From: DASRSS01 sp035656335
GTDB taxonomy: Bacteria; Actinomycetota; Actinomycetes; Mycobacteriales; Jatrophihabitantaceae
Direction: 5' to 3'
Assembly (NCBI GenBank): GCA_035656335.1
Contig: DASRSS010000198.1
Location: forward strand, 1 to 16,620
Length of the DNA: 16,620 bases
Positions 6,558 to 12,013 of this stretch are shown here, piece by piece (within the stretch, counting starts at the first letter, position 1; the number at the start of each line of letters is the position of its first letter). The position numbers and the translations under genes are program-made. Under the pieces are notes generated by a model. That model saw only the letters and a list, made by a program, of their open reading frames with translations, made no database searches and was not told the DNA's origin.

Positions 6558-6563
6558 TAGGGT
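6558..6563 (+). promoter_or_regulatory. -10 box TAGGGT of mqnA, leaderless
   Basis: TAGGGT is followed by 7 nt and then GTG at 6571, where the mqnA protein begins just ahead of its conserved 'VGHIQFLN'. No Shine-Dalgarno sequence is present, so a leaderless transcript is likely. Confidence 0.6.
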
Positions 6564-6570
6564 CGGGTTC

Positions 6571-7419
6571 GTGACAGCGTTGTCGCGCCCGCGCGTCGGG
6601 CACATCCAGTTCCTGAACTGCCTGCCGATCTACTGGGGCCTGGTCCGCTCGGGTGCGTTGCTCGACGTGGAGCTGACCAAGGACACCCCGGACCGCCTGA
6701 ACGACATGCTCGTCGCCGGCGACCTGGACATCGGCCCGATCTCGCTCGTCGAGTACCTGCGCCACGCGGACGATCTGCTGCTGCTGCCGGACATCGCGGT
6801 CGGCTCGGACGGTCCTGTGCTGTCGGTGAACCTGGTCGCGCAGGCGCCGCTGTCCTCGTTGGACGGGCATCGTGTCGCCCTCGGGTCGACGTCGCGCACC
6901 TCGGTGCTGCTGGCGCGGATGTGGCTCGCGTCCGTGCACGGCGTGACGCCGGACTACTTCACCTGCCCGCCGGATCTCACCGCGATGCTGCTCGAGGCGG
7001 ACGCGGCCGTGCTGATCGGCGACGCGGCGCTGCGGGCGACGTACGAGGCGCCCCGCCGGGACCTGGCCGTGTACGACCTCGGTCAAGCCTGGCGCGACTG
7101 GACGGGGCTGCCGATGGTGTTCGCGGTGTGGGCGGTGCGCCGCTCGTACGCGGCCGAGAACCCGGGCCTGGTCAAGGACGTCCACGCCGCGTTCATCCGC
7201 AGCCGCGACGACGCGCTCGCGCACGTGGCGGACGTCGCGGCGCAGGCCGCGCGGTGGGAGCCGTTCGACGCGGACACGCTGGCCACGTACTTCCGGACGC
7301 TGGACTTCTCGCTCGGCGAGCGGCAGGTGGACGGACTCGTCGAGTTCGCGCGGCGGGCGGCCGACGCGGGGGAGTTGGGTTCGGGCGCCGTCGTCCGTCC
7401 GGAGTTCGCGGCCGTCTGA
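6571..7419 (+). CDS. mqnA: chorismate dehydratase, menaquinone biosynthesis
   Basis: The 282-residue protein starts 'MTALSRPRVGHIQFLNCLPIYWGL', the N-terminal signature of MqnA. It continues with 'DIGPISLVEYLRH', 'SVNLVAQ', 'ALGSTSRTSVLLARMWL', 'LIGDAAL' and 'DLGQAWRDWTGLPMVFAVW', all typical of the family, which has a periplasmic-binding-protein-like two-lobed fold but acts in the cytosol. It dehydrates chorismate to 3-[(1-carboxyvinyl)oxy]benzoate, the MqnE substrate. N16 in 'FLN' probably corresponds to the conserved active-site Asn. The GTG at 6571 is chosen from the -10 box 7 nt upstream and the position of 'VGHIQ'; earlier in-frame starts lie inside the promoter. It diverges from the phosphatase gene and is followed by a structured non-coding stretch. 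Confidence 0.95.
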   Translation: MTALSRPRVGHIQFLNCLPIYWGLVRSGALLDVELTKDTPDRLNDMLVAGDLDIGPISLVEYLRHADDLLLLPDIAVGSDGPVLSVNLVAQAPLSSLDGHRVALGSTSRTSVLLARMWLASVHGVTPDYFTCPPDLTAMLLEADAAVLIGDAALRATYEAPRRDLAVYDLGQAWRDWTGLPMVFAVWAVRRSYAAENPGLVKDVHAAFIRSRDDALAHVADVAAQAARWEPFDADTLATYFRTLDFSLGERQVDGLVEFARRAADAGELGSGAVVRPEFAAV

Positions 7420-7437
7420 GCACGGGCCGTGCGTCCC

Positions 7438-7484
7438 GGGTCGGGCGGCCGCGCCAGACGGCGGGGATGTAGCCGCCCGAACCC
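7438..7484 (+). terminator. hairpin after mqnA, probable terminator
   Basis: GGGTCGGGCGGC (7438-7449) pairs with GCCGCCCGAACCC (7472-7484), leaving one bulged A and a 22-nt loop. It begins 18 bp after the mqnA stop. There is no proper T-tract after it, only the CTTG that starts the next hairpin. Confidence 0.5.
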
Positions 7485-7535
7485 TTGCTCTGCTTACTAA
7501 TAGTGAGCGTTGCGTACTCCAGGTAAGCAGAGCAA
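7485..7535. repeat. perfect 13-bp inverted repeat, 25-nt loop
   Basis: TTGCTCTGCTTAC (7485-7497) is the exact reverse complement of GTAAGCAGAGCAA (7523-7535). It directly abuts the previous hairpin and is distinctly A/T-richer than the rest of the window. Possible roles are a stem of a structured RNA, an operator or a small mobile remnant; none can be proved from the sequence. Confidence 0.65.
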
Positions 7536-7776
7536 AGCTCGCGGAGGGCACCCTCCCGGGCCGGAGGCGAGTGCTTCCCTGGCGCGGATCTCAGCAGGGA
7601 CGCGGCCTGATCGCGCTCCTCCGCCGGCGAGGGCCGGTGTCTCTCATTTGCCGATAGATATCTCTCGGGAAACGGGAGAACAGCTAGGCGCGTCCGGGCG
7701 AACAGGACCTTGGACCGGCGGCCGGCAGGCCCCAGGCCGTGCGGCCGTTCAGGCGCAGCCGTATAGCCCCCAGCGC
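7536..7776. other. non-coding stretch with further hairpins
   Basis: No convincing gene was found here. It contains several stems: GGAGG/CCTCC with a 4-nt loop nested in CTCGC/GCGAG (about 7538-7571), TCCCTG/CAGGGA (7576-7600), and TCTCTCG/CGGGAGA with one G-U pair and a 5-nt loop (7661-7679), next to the palindrome AGATATCT (7656-7663). An open frame covering part of it has low-complexity composition and no Shine-Dalgarno. I could not match it to a riboswitch class. Confidence 0.45.
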
Positions 7777-7806
7777 TTGACGCTCTCGTATGACTAGAGA
7801 TACATA
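7777..7806 (+). promoter_or_regulatory. promoter TTGACG / TACATA of the winged-helix gene
   Basis: TTGACG (7777-7782) and TACATA (7801-7806) are 18 bp apart, or 17 bp to ATACAT. They are followed by 7 nt and the ATG at 7814. This is the clearest -35/-10 pair in the window and predicts a leaderless start at 7814; the upstream ATG at 7790 lies in the spacer. Confidence 0.6.
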
Positions 7807-7813
7807 CAGTCAA

Positions 7814-8416
7814 ATGAGAACCAGCGCGCCGCCGTTGCTCGCGATCTTCCGCAGCCAGCTGCAGGGCGAGCTGCTCGCCCGCGTCCTGCTGGGCGAAGCG
7901 GGACCCGGACGCGAATCCGGCGGCACGACGATCTCCGACCTGGCGCGCGATCTCGGCAAGCCGCTCGCGACCGTCCACCGCGAAGTCGTCCGGCTCGAGG
8001 CCGCGGGCGTCCTGGTCACCGGCCGGGTCGGCAGGGCCCGCACCGTGGCCGCGAACGAGGCCAACCCCGCGATCAACCCGCTCCGCGAACTGGTCACGAT
8101 CGCGTTCGGCCCCAAGCCGGTGATCGCCGTGGCGTTCCAGCACGTCGATAAGGTCCACGACCTGCTGATCTTCGGCAGCTGGGCGGCCCGCTACCAGGGC
8201 CAACCCGGCCCGCCGCCCGGAGCCGTGGAACTGCTGGTCGTCGGCACCCCGGACCGGTCCGCGGTCGAGCACGCCGCCGCGACCGCGTCCAAGCAGCTCG
8301 GCCGCACGGTCACACCGACGGTCGTGTCCGCGCAGCGCTGGGCGGAGGCCCGCCAGCCGTTCCTGCAGGAGCTGGCGCGCGGACCGCTCGTCCGGGTGGC
8401 TCCGGCCGGGCACTAG
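7814..8416 (+). CDS. winged-helix DNA-binding protein with degenerate nucleotidyltransferase-fold domain
   Basis: The 200-residue protein has an ArsR-like winged helix at about 5-80 ('ISDLARDLGKPLATVHREVVRLEAAGVLVTGRVGRARTVAA' region), then a MNT-type nucleotidyltransferase-like domain from about 105. 'FGSWAARYQG' (120-129) is the GS motif of that fold. The catalytic pair, normally D-x-D in 'DIDLLVVG', reads A137-V-E139 in 'AVELLVVG', so transfer activity is doubtful. The most likely role is transcription regulator with a repurposed NT domain. It sits 9 bp before mqnC, and its TAG stop is part of the mqnC -10 box. Whether it controls mqn genes, itself or distant targets is unknown. The start is chosen from the promoter 7 nt upstream of the ATG at 7814. 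Confidence 0.8.
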   Translation: MRTSAPPLLAIFRSQLQGELLARVLLGEAGPGRESGGTTISDLARDLGKPLATVHREVVRLEAAGVLVTGRVGRARTVAANEANPAINPLRELVTIAFGPKPVIAVAFQHVDKVHDLLIFGSWAARYQGQPGPPPGAVELLVVGTPDRSAVEHAAATASKQLGRTVTPTVVSAQRWAEARQPFLQELARGPLVRVAPAGH

Positions 8417-8419
8417 CCT
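8414..8419 (+). promoter_or_regulatory. -10 box TAGCCT of mqnC, overlapping the upstream stop codon
   Basis: TAGCCT begins with the TAG stop of the winged-helix gene and ends 6 nt before the ATG at 8426. This is the same spacing as for mqnE and implies a leaderless mqnC transcript independent of, or added to, read-through from the gene before. Confidence 0.55.
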
Positions 8420-8425
8420 TACCGC

Positions 8426-9598
8426 ATGGGCACCGAGAGCATCCCCAGCATCCTGGAACGCGCCGCCGAGGGTGGACGGATCACGCCGGACGAAGCGCTC
8501 CTGCTCTACACCGACGCCCCGCTGCACGCGCTCGGCCAGGCCGCCGACAACGTGCGGCGGACCAGGTACCCGGACAACATCGCGACCTACATCATCGATC
8601 GCAACATCAACTACACGAACGTCTGCGTGACGGCGTGCAAGTTCTGCGCGTTCTACCGCGCGCCCGGCCACAAGGAGGGCTGGACGCACAGCGACGAGGA
8701 GATCCTGCGCCGCTGCGGCGAGGCGGTCGACCTCGGCGCCACGCAGATCATGCTGCAGGGCGGCCACTCGCCCGAGCTCGGTATCGAGTGGTACGAGCGG
8801 ATCTTCAGCGCGATCAAGGCGCAGTACCCGCAGCTGGTCCTGCACAGCCTGGGCGCGTCCGAGGTGGTACACATCGGACGCACGTCCAACCTCGCGCACG
8901 CCGAGGTGATCACGCGGCTCAAGGCGGCCGGGCTAGACAGCTTCGCCGGTGCCGGCGCGGAAATCCTGGTCAAGCGCCCCCGCACGGTTATCGCGCCGCT
9001 CAAGGAGGACGGCGAGACCTGGCTGAGCGTCATGGAGACCGCGCACGGCCTCGGCATGGAGTCGACCGCGACCTTCATGATGGGCACCGGCGAGACGAAC
9101 GCCGAACGCATCGAGCACCTGCGCATGATCCGCGACGTGCAGGACCGCACCGGCGGCTTCCGCTCCTTCATCCCGTGGACGTACCAGCCGGAGAACAACC
9201 ACCTGAAGGGACGCACCCAGGCGACCAGCCTGGAGTACCTGCGCATGGTCGCGGTCGCGCGCCTGTTCTTCGACAACGTCAACCACCTGCAGGGCTCGTG
9301 GCTCACGACCGGCAAGGACATCGGCCAGCTGACCCTGCACTTCGGCGCGGACGATCTCGGCTCGGTGATGCTCGAGGAGAACGTCGTGTCGTCCGCGGGT
9401 GCGCGGCACCGCTCGAACCGGACCGAGCTGATCGAGCTCATCCGCGGCGCCGGACGCATCCCGGCGCAGCGCGACACCCTCTACAACCACATCGCGGTGC
9501 ACGCCGACCCGAAGGACGACCCGGTGGACGAGCGGGTGCACTCGCACTTCAGCTCGACCGCACTCAAGATCGTTCCAGTCCAGGCTGTGGCGAGCTAA
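8426..9598 (+). CDS. mqnC: cyclic dehypoxanthine futalosine synthase (radical SAM), menaquinone biosynthesis
   Basis: The 390-residue protein has the radical-SAM motif CVTACKFC (C67, C71, C74) in 'IIDRNINYTNVC', then 'AFYRAPGHKEGW', 'QIMLQGGHSPELGIEWYE', 'SFAGAGAEIL', 'FIPWTYQPENNHL' and 'LHFGADDLGSVMLEENVV', all typical of MqnC. In the pathway it closes the ring of dehypoxanthine futalosine to give the cyclic intermediate that later becomes 1,4-dihydroxy-6-naphthoate. It is cytosolic, oxygen-sensitive and uses a [4Fe-4S] cluster. Length matches the family. The ATG at 8426 is favoured because the -10 box lies 6 nt upstream. It is a paralogue of MqnE at 706; 'WTYQPENN' against 'LRFHNDNN' tells the two apart. 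It converges on the desaturase gene with 31 bp between. Confidence 0.96.
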   Translation: MGTESIPSILERAAEGGRITPDEALLLYTDAPLHALGQAADNVRRTRYPDNIATYIIDRNINYTNVCVTACKFCAFYRAPGHKEGWTHSDEEILRRCGEAVDLGATQIMLQGGHSPELGIEWYERIFSAIKAQYPQLVLHSLGASEVVHIGRTSNLAHAEVITRLKAAGLDSFAGAGAEILVKRPRTVIAPLKEDGETWLSVMETAHGLGMESTATFMMGTGETNAERIEHLRMIRDVQDRTGGFRSFIPWTYQPENNHLKGRTQATSLEYLRMVAVARLFFDNVNHLQGSWLTTGKDIGQLTLHFGADDLGSVMLEENVVSSAGARHRSNRTELIELIRGAGRIPAQRDTLYNHIAVHADPKDDPVDERVHSHFSSTALKIVPVQAVAS

Positions 9599-9629
9599 CG
9601 CAGCCGGCGACGGCCCGTCGCGCGCGAAC

Positions 9630-10670
9630 TCAGGCGGTGCGCCGGCGCAGCGGCGCGCCGAGTTCGTGCAGGTGCCGCAACGCCACGCGGTAGGACGCGA
9701 TCGCGCCGGCCTCGGTGTACACGACATCCTGCTGCCGGCAGTAGCTGCGCACGATGCGCTGGGCCCGGCGCAGACACGGTCGCGGCATGCTCGGGAACAG
9801 GTGGTGCTCCACCTGGTAGTTCAGTCCGCCGAGCAGTTGATCAACCGCCCACCCGCCGCGGACGTTGCGGGACGTGAGCACCTGGCGCCGCAGGAAGTCC
9901 AGCTTGCTGTCCGGAGCGAACGTCGGCATGCCCTTGTGGTTCGGCGCGAACGAACACCCCATGTAGAGGCCGAAGACGGCCTGGTGCACCGCCACGAACG
10001 CGATCGCTATGACCGGCGGCATCAGGACGAACACCCCGACGAGGTAGCCGACGGCGTGCGTGCAGAACAGCGCCAGCTCCAGCCGGCGGTAGCGGCGTGC
10101 GCAGGGGCGCAGCAGTTCGCGCACGCTCGCGACATGCAGGTTCAACCCCTCCAGCGTGAGCAGCGGGAAGAACAGCCACGCCTGGTGCGCGGTGATGAAC
10201 CGGCCGACCCCGCCGGTGCGCGCCGCCACCTGGCCGGTGGTGAACGCGAGCACGCCCTCGCCGATGTCGGGATCGGAGCCCTCGTGGTTCGGCTTGGCGT
10301 GATGCCGGTTGTGCTTGTCCACCCACCAGCCGTAACTCAGCCCGGTCATGAGGTCACCGGCGACGATGCCGATTAGGTCGTTGCCGCGCCGCGAGCGGAA
10401 CACCTGCTGGTGGCCGCCGTCGTGCCCGAGGAACGCGACCTGGGTGAACACCACGCCCAGCGCGGCGGCCGCGGCCAGCTGCCACCAGCTCGCGCCCAGC
10501 AGCGACACGGCCCACCAGACACCGGCATAGGCCAGGACGGTGAGCGCGATCCGGACGGCGTAGTGGCCGTACCGCCGGTCGAGCAGCCGGGCTGCCGAGA
10601 TCTGGCGGCGGAGTTCGGCGAAGTCGCTGCCGCGGGTCGTTCCGCGCGTAGCGAGCAGGGGAAGGGACAA
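9630..10670 (-). CDS. membrane fatty acid desaturase (acyl-CoA/acyl-lipid type)
   Basis: Read from TTG 10670 the protein has 346 residues and the three histidine boxes of membrane desaturases: HDGGH (83-87), HNRHH (120-124) and QVEHH (286-290). Hydrophobic segments separate them. 'SDFAELRRQISAARLLDRRYGHY' near the N-terminus and 'GGLNYQVEHHLFPSMPR' near the C-terminus are typical of the di-iron acyl desaturase family. It would introduce a double bond in a membrane acyl chain; regiospecificity cannot be read from sequence. TTG 10670 is preferred because GGAG lies 7 nt upstream. ATG 10733 would add 21 basic residues of poor similarity to the family. It is transcribed away from the transporter gene and converges with mqnC. 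No reductase or ferredoxin partner gene adjoins it. Confidence 0.92.
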   Translation of the reverse strand: MSLPLLATRGTTRGSDFAELRRQISAARLLDRRYGHYAVRIALTVLAYAGVWWAVSLLGASWWQLAAAAALGVVFTQVAFLGHDGGHQQVFRSRRGNDLIGIVAGDLMTGLSYGWWVDKHNRHHAKPNHEGSDPDIGEGVLAFTTGQVAARTGGVGRFITAHQAWLFFPLLTLEGLNLHVASVRELLRPCARRYRRLELALFCTHAVGYLVGVFVLMPPVIAIAFVAVHQAVFGLYMGCSFAPNHKGMPTFAPDSKLDFLRRQVLTSRNVRGGWAVDQLLGGLNYQVEHHLFPSMPRPCLRRAQRIVRSYCRQQDVVYTEAGAIASYRVALRHLHELGAPLRRRTA

Positions 10671-10812
10671 AAGAAGACTCCGGGAGTTCGTTCGCCGACG
10701 TGCGTCACGAGCTGGCCGGATGCTTCCCAGCATCCCCGTTGGGCAACCAGAACACCAGGCACGCCCGGGCCCGGCTCTCAGGAACCGCGGATCCGGCGGG
10801 CAGCGCAACGAG

Positions 10813-10850
10813 GGACGGGCCGGGGCGCGTTGTTGTGCCCCGGCCCGTCC
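10813..10850. repeat. perfect 14-bp stem, 10-nt loop
   Basis: GGACGGGCCGGGGC (10813-10826) pairs exactly with 10837-10850. It looks like a terminator stem but no T-tract follows on either strand. Both flanking genes start away from it, so neither would need a terminator here. Confidence 0.7.
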
Positions 10851-10937
10851 GTACCCGGTGGTGGGAATTGCAACCGTCTCTTAGACGCGGCGGCGGTCGC
10901 GGAGGTTGCACGGGGCCGGCGAAAGGAGCAGAACCGC

Positions 10938-10979
10938 GTGGCGAAATTGCGCATAACCGACGTCGTGCCCGGCAGTTAG
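10938..10979 (+). CDS. possible 13-residue leader peptide
   Basis: GTG at 10938 is preceded by a strong Shine-Dalgarno AAAGGAG (10922-10928) at 9-nt spacing and opens a frame of 13 codons (MAKLRITDVVPGS) ending in TAG, 10 bp before the transporter start. The stop codon also begins the transporter -10 box. It may be a leader peptide or chance; there is no regulatory codon run in it. Confidence 0.25.
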   Translation: MAKLRITDVVPGS

Positions 10980-10982
10980 GCT
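10977..10982 (+). promoter_or_regulatory. -10 box TAGGCT of the DMT transporter gene
   Basis: TAGGCT is followed by 7 nt (TGTTGAC) and GTG at 10990. It is the same hexamer as before mqnE and implies leaderless transcription. No clear -35 was found. Confidence 0.55.
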
Positions 10983-10989
10983 TGTTGAC

Positions 10990-11853
10990 GTGTCCGCAGC
11001 CGTAGCCATCGCGCTCGGCGTCGCGTCCGCGGTGGTGTACGGGACGAGTTCGGTCTTCCAGCACGAAGCCGTGCACCGGGAGCAGCTCGAGGGCGATGTC
11101 GACCCGCAGGGGCTGCTGACGTCGCTGCGCAGCCCCAAGTGGCTGATCGCCGCCGGGGGAGACCTGGTCGGTTTCGCGCTGCAGGTCGCCGCGCTCGCCG
11201 CGGGCTCGGTCGTGCTCGTGCAGCCGCTGGTGGTGCTCATGCTGCCAGTGGCGCTGTGGGTCGGCTACCTGGCCGGCGGCCCGCGACCCCGGCTGGCCGA
11301 CTACGGTGCGTGCGCGATCGTCGGCGGCGGGCTGGCCGGCTTCCTGGTGCTGATCGGGAACCCGCCGCTGGCGCACGTGCCGGACCCGAAGCGGGTCGCG
11401 ACGTTCGTCGTGCTGCTGCTGATCGCCGGGCTGCTCGCGGCGCTGGCCGTCACCGGCCACCCGAAGGTGGTGCGCGGCGCGATGTACGGCGCGGTCGGCG
11501 GCGCCTACTTCGGCACGCTCGGCGTGATGGTCGACGCGACCAGCCGGCAGTGGGATCACCACGGTGCGCGCGGGGTGTTCACCACGCACCGCGGTCTCGT
11601 CCCGCTGATCGCGATCGCCCTGCTGGGTCTCGGCGGGGTGGTGCTCACCCAGCTCGCCTTCCAGGTCGGCGCGCTCGCCGCGACGCTGCCCGCGAACCTG
11701 TCGGCGGACCCGCTCACGGCGGTGCTGCTCGGCTCGGTGCTGCTCGGCGAGAACGTCCCGGACGACGCCGGCCACCTCGCCGGCTACGCGATCTGCCTGG
11801 CCCTGGTCGTGCTCGGCGCGATCCGGCTGGCCGACGCCCGCCCGGCGGCCTGA
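10990..11853 (+). CDS. DMT-superfamily (EamA/NIPA-like) membrane transporter
   Basis: The 287-residue protein is mostly hydrophobic with about nine predicted membrane helices, starting with 'AVAIALGVASAVVYGTSSVF'. That opening and the second-half 'GAMYGAVGGAYFGTLGVMVD' fit actinobacterial DMT-family permeases, some of which are related to NIPA-type magnesium transporters. 'QPLVVLMLPVALW' and 'LSADPLTAVLLGSVLLGE' are the conserved proline-bearing and late segments. The substrate is unknown. The GTG at 10990 is supported by the -10 box 7 nt upstream and by the first helix starting immediately. It is divergent from the desaturase and probably monocistronic, as the next gene has its own promoter and leader. 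Confidence 0.85.
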   Translation: MSAAVAIALGVASAVVYGTSSVFQHEAVHREQLEGDVDPQGLLTSLRSPKWLIAAGGDLVGFALQVAALAAGSVVLVQPLVVLMLPVALWVGYLAGGPRPRLADYGACAIVGGGLAGFLVLIGNPPLAHVPDPKRVATFVVLLLIAGLLAALAVTGHPKVVRGAMYGAVGGAYFGTLGVMVDATSRQWDHHGARGVFTTHRGLVPLIAIALLGLGGVVLTQLAFQVGALAATLPANLSADPLTAVLLGSVLLGENVPDDAGHLAGYAICLALVVLGAIRLADARPAA

Positions 11854-11930
11854 CGGCGTCTAGCAGGCCCGAGCTGATCATCTCCTGTGTGATCGCCAAA
11901 CGGGCAAGGCGTACATATGATCCTTTCGAC

Positions 11931-11959
11931 GTGACGAGTCCCGGATCGGTGATTAGGCT
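11931..11959 (+). promoter_or_regulatory. promoter GTGACG / TAGGCT of the Ig-repeat protein gene
   Basis: GTGACG (11931-11936) and TAGGCT (11954-11959) are 17 bp apart. Transcription would begin near 11966, giving a leader of about 48 nt before the ATG at 12014. Unlike most genes here, this one therefore has a 5' leader and a Shine-Dalgarno. Confidence 0.5.
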
Positions 11960-11969
11960 CCCGCTGCCG

Positions 11970-11995
11970 CGCTGCGCATAACCGAACGCGCAGCG
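11970..11995 (+). promoter_or_regulatory. 5' leader hairpin just before the ribosome binding site
   Basis: CGCTGCGC (11970-11977) pairs exactly with GCGCAGCG (11988-11995), loop 10 nt. The stem ends 5 nt before the Shine-Dalgarno AGGGGGA (12001-12007). It may stabilise the transcript or affect translation. Confidence 0.45.
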
Positions 11996-12013
11996 ACGTA
12001 AGGGGGACTCGCC

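Larger units (their letters stand above)
10671..10989. other. divergent intergenic region, no established gene
   Basis: This stretch lies between the starts of the desaturase and transporter genes. It holds a strong 14-bp hairpin (10813-10850), a second stem TGCAACC/GGTTGCA (10869-10910) and a 13-codon open frame (10938-10979), each listed separately. Nothing else coding is convincing. Confidence 0.5.

Noticed and set aside
7510..7797. 95-codon plus-strand frame in the structured stretch
   Set aside because: It has no Shine-Dalgarno or leaderless promoter and low-complexity content, and it runs into the promoter of the winged-helix gene.
7420..7813. Riboswitch (c-di-AMP, c-di-GMP, cobalamin types) before the winged-helix gene
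   Set aside because: I found none of the conserved cores of these classes, and the promoter at 7777-7806 would exclude the region from the gene's transcript.
7193..8899. 568-codon minus-strand frame across mqnA, the structured region and mqnC
   Set aside because: It is antisense to three well-supported features and has Arg-rich low-complexity content.
10948..11985. 13-mer TGCGCATAACCGA present at 10948-10960 and 11973-11985, both upstream of genes
   Set aside because: One to a few shared 13-mers are expected by chance in a window of this size and composition, and the distances to the two starts differ.
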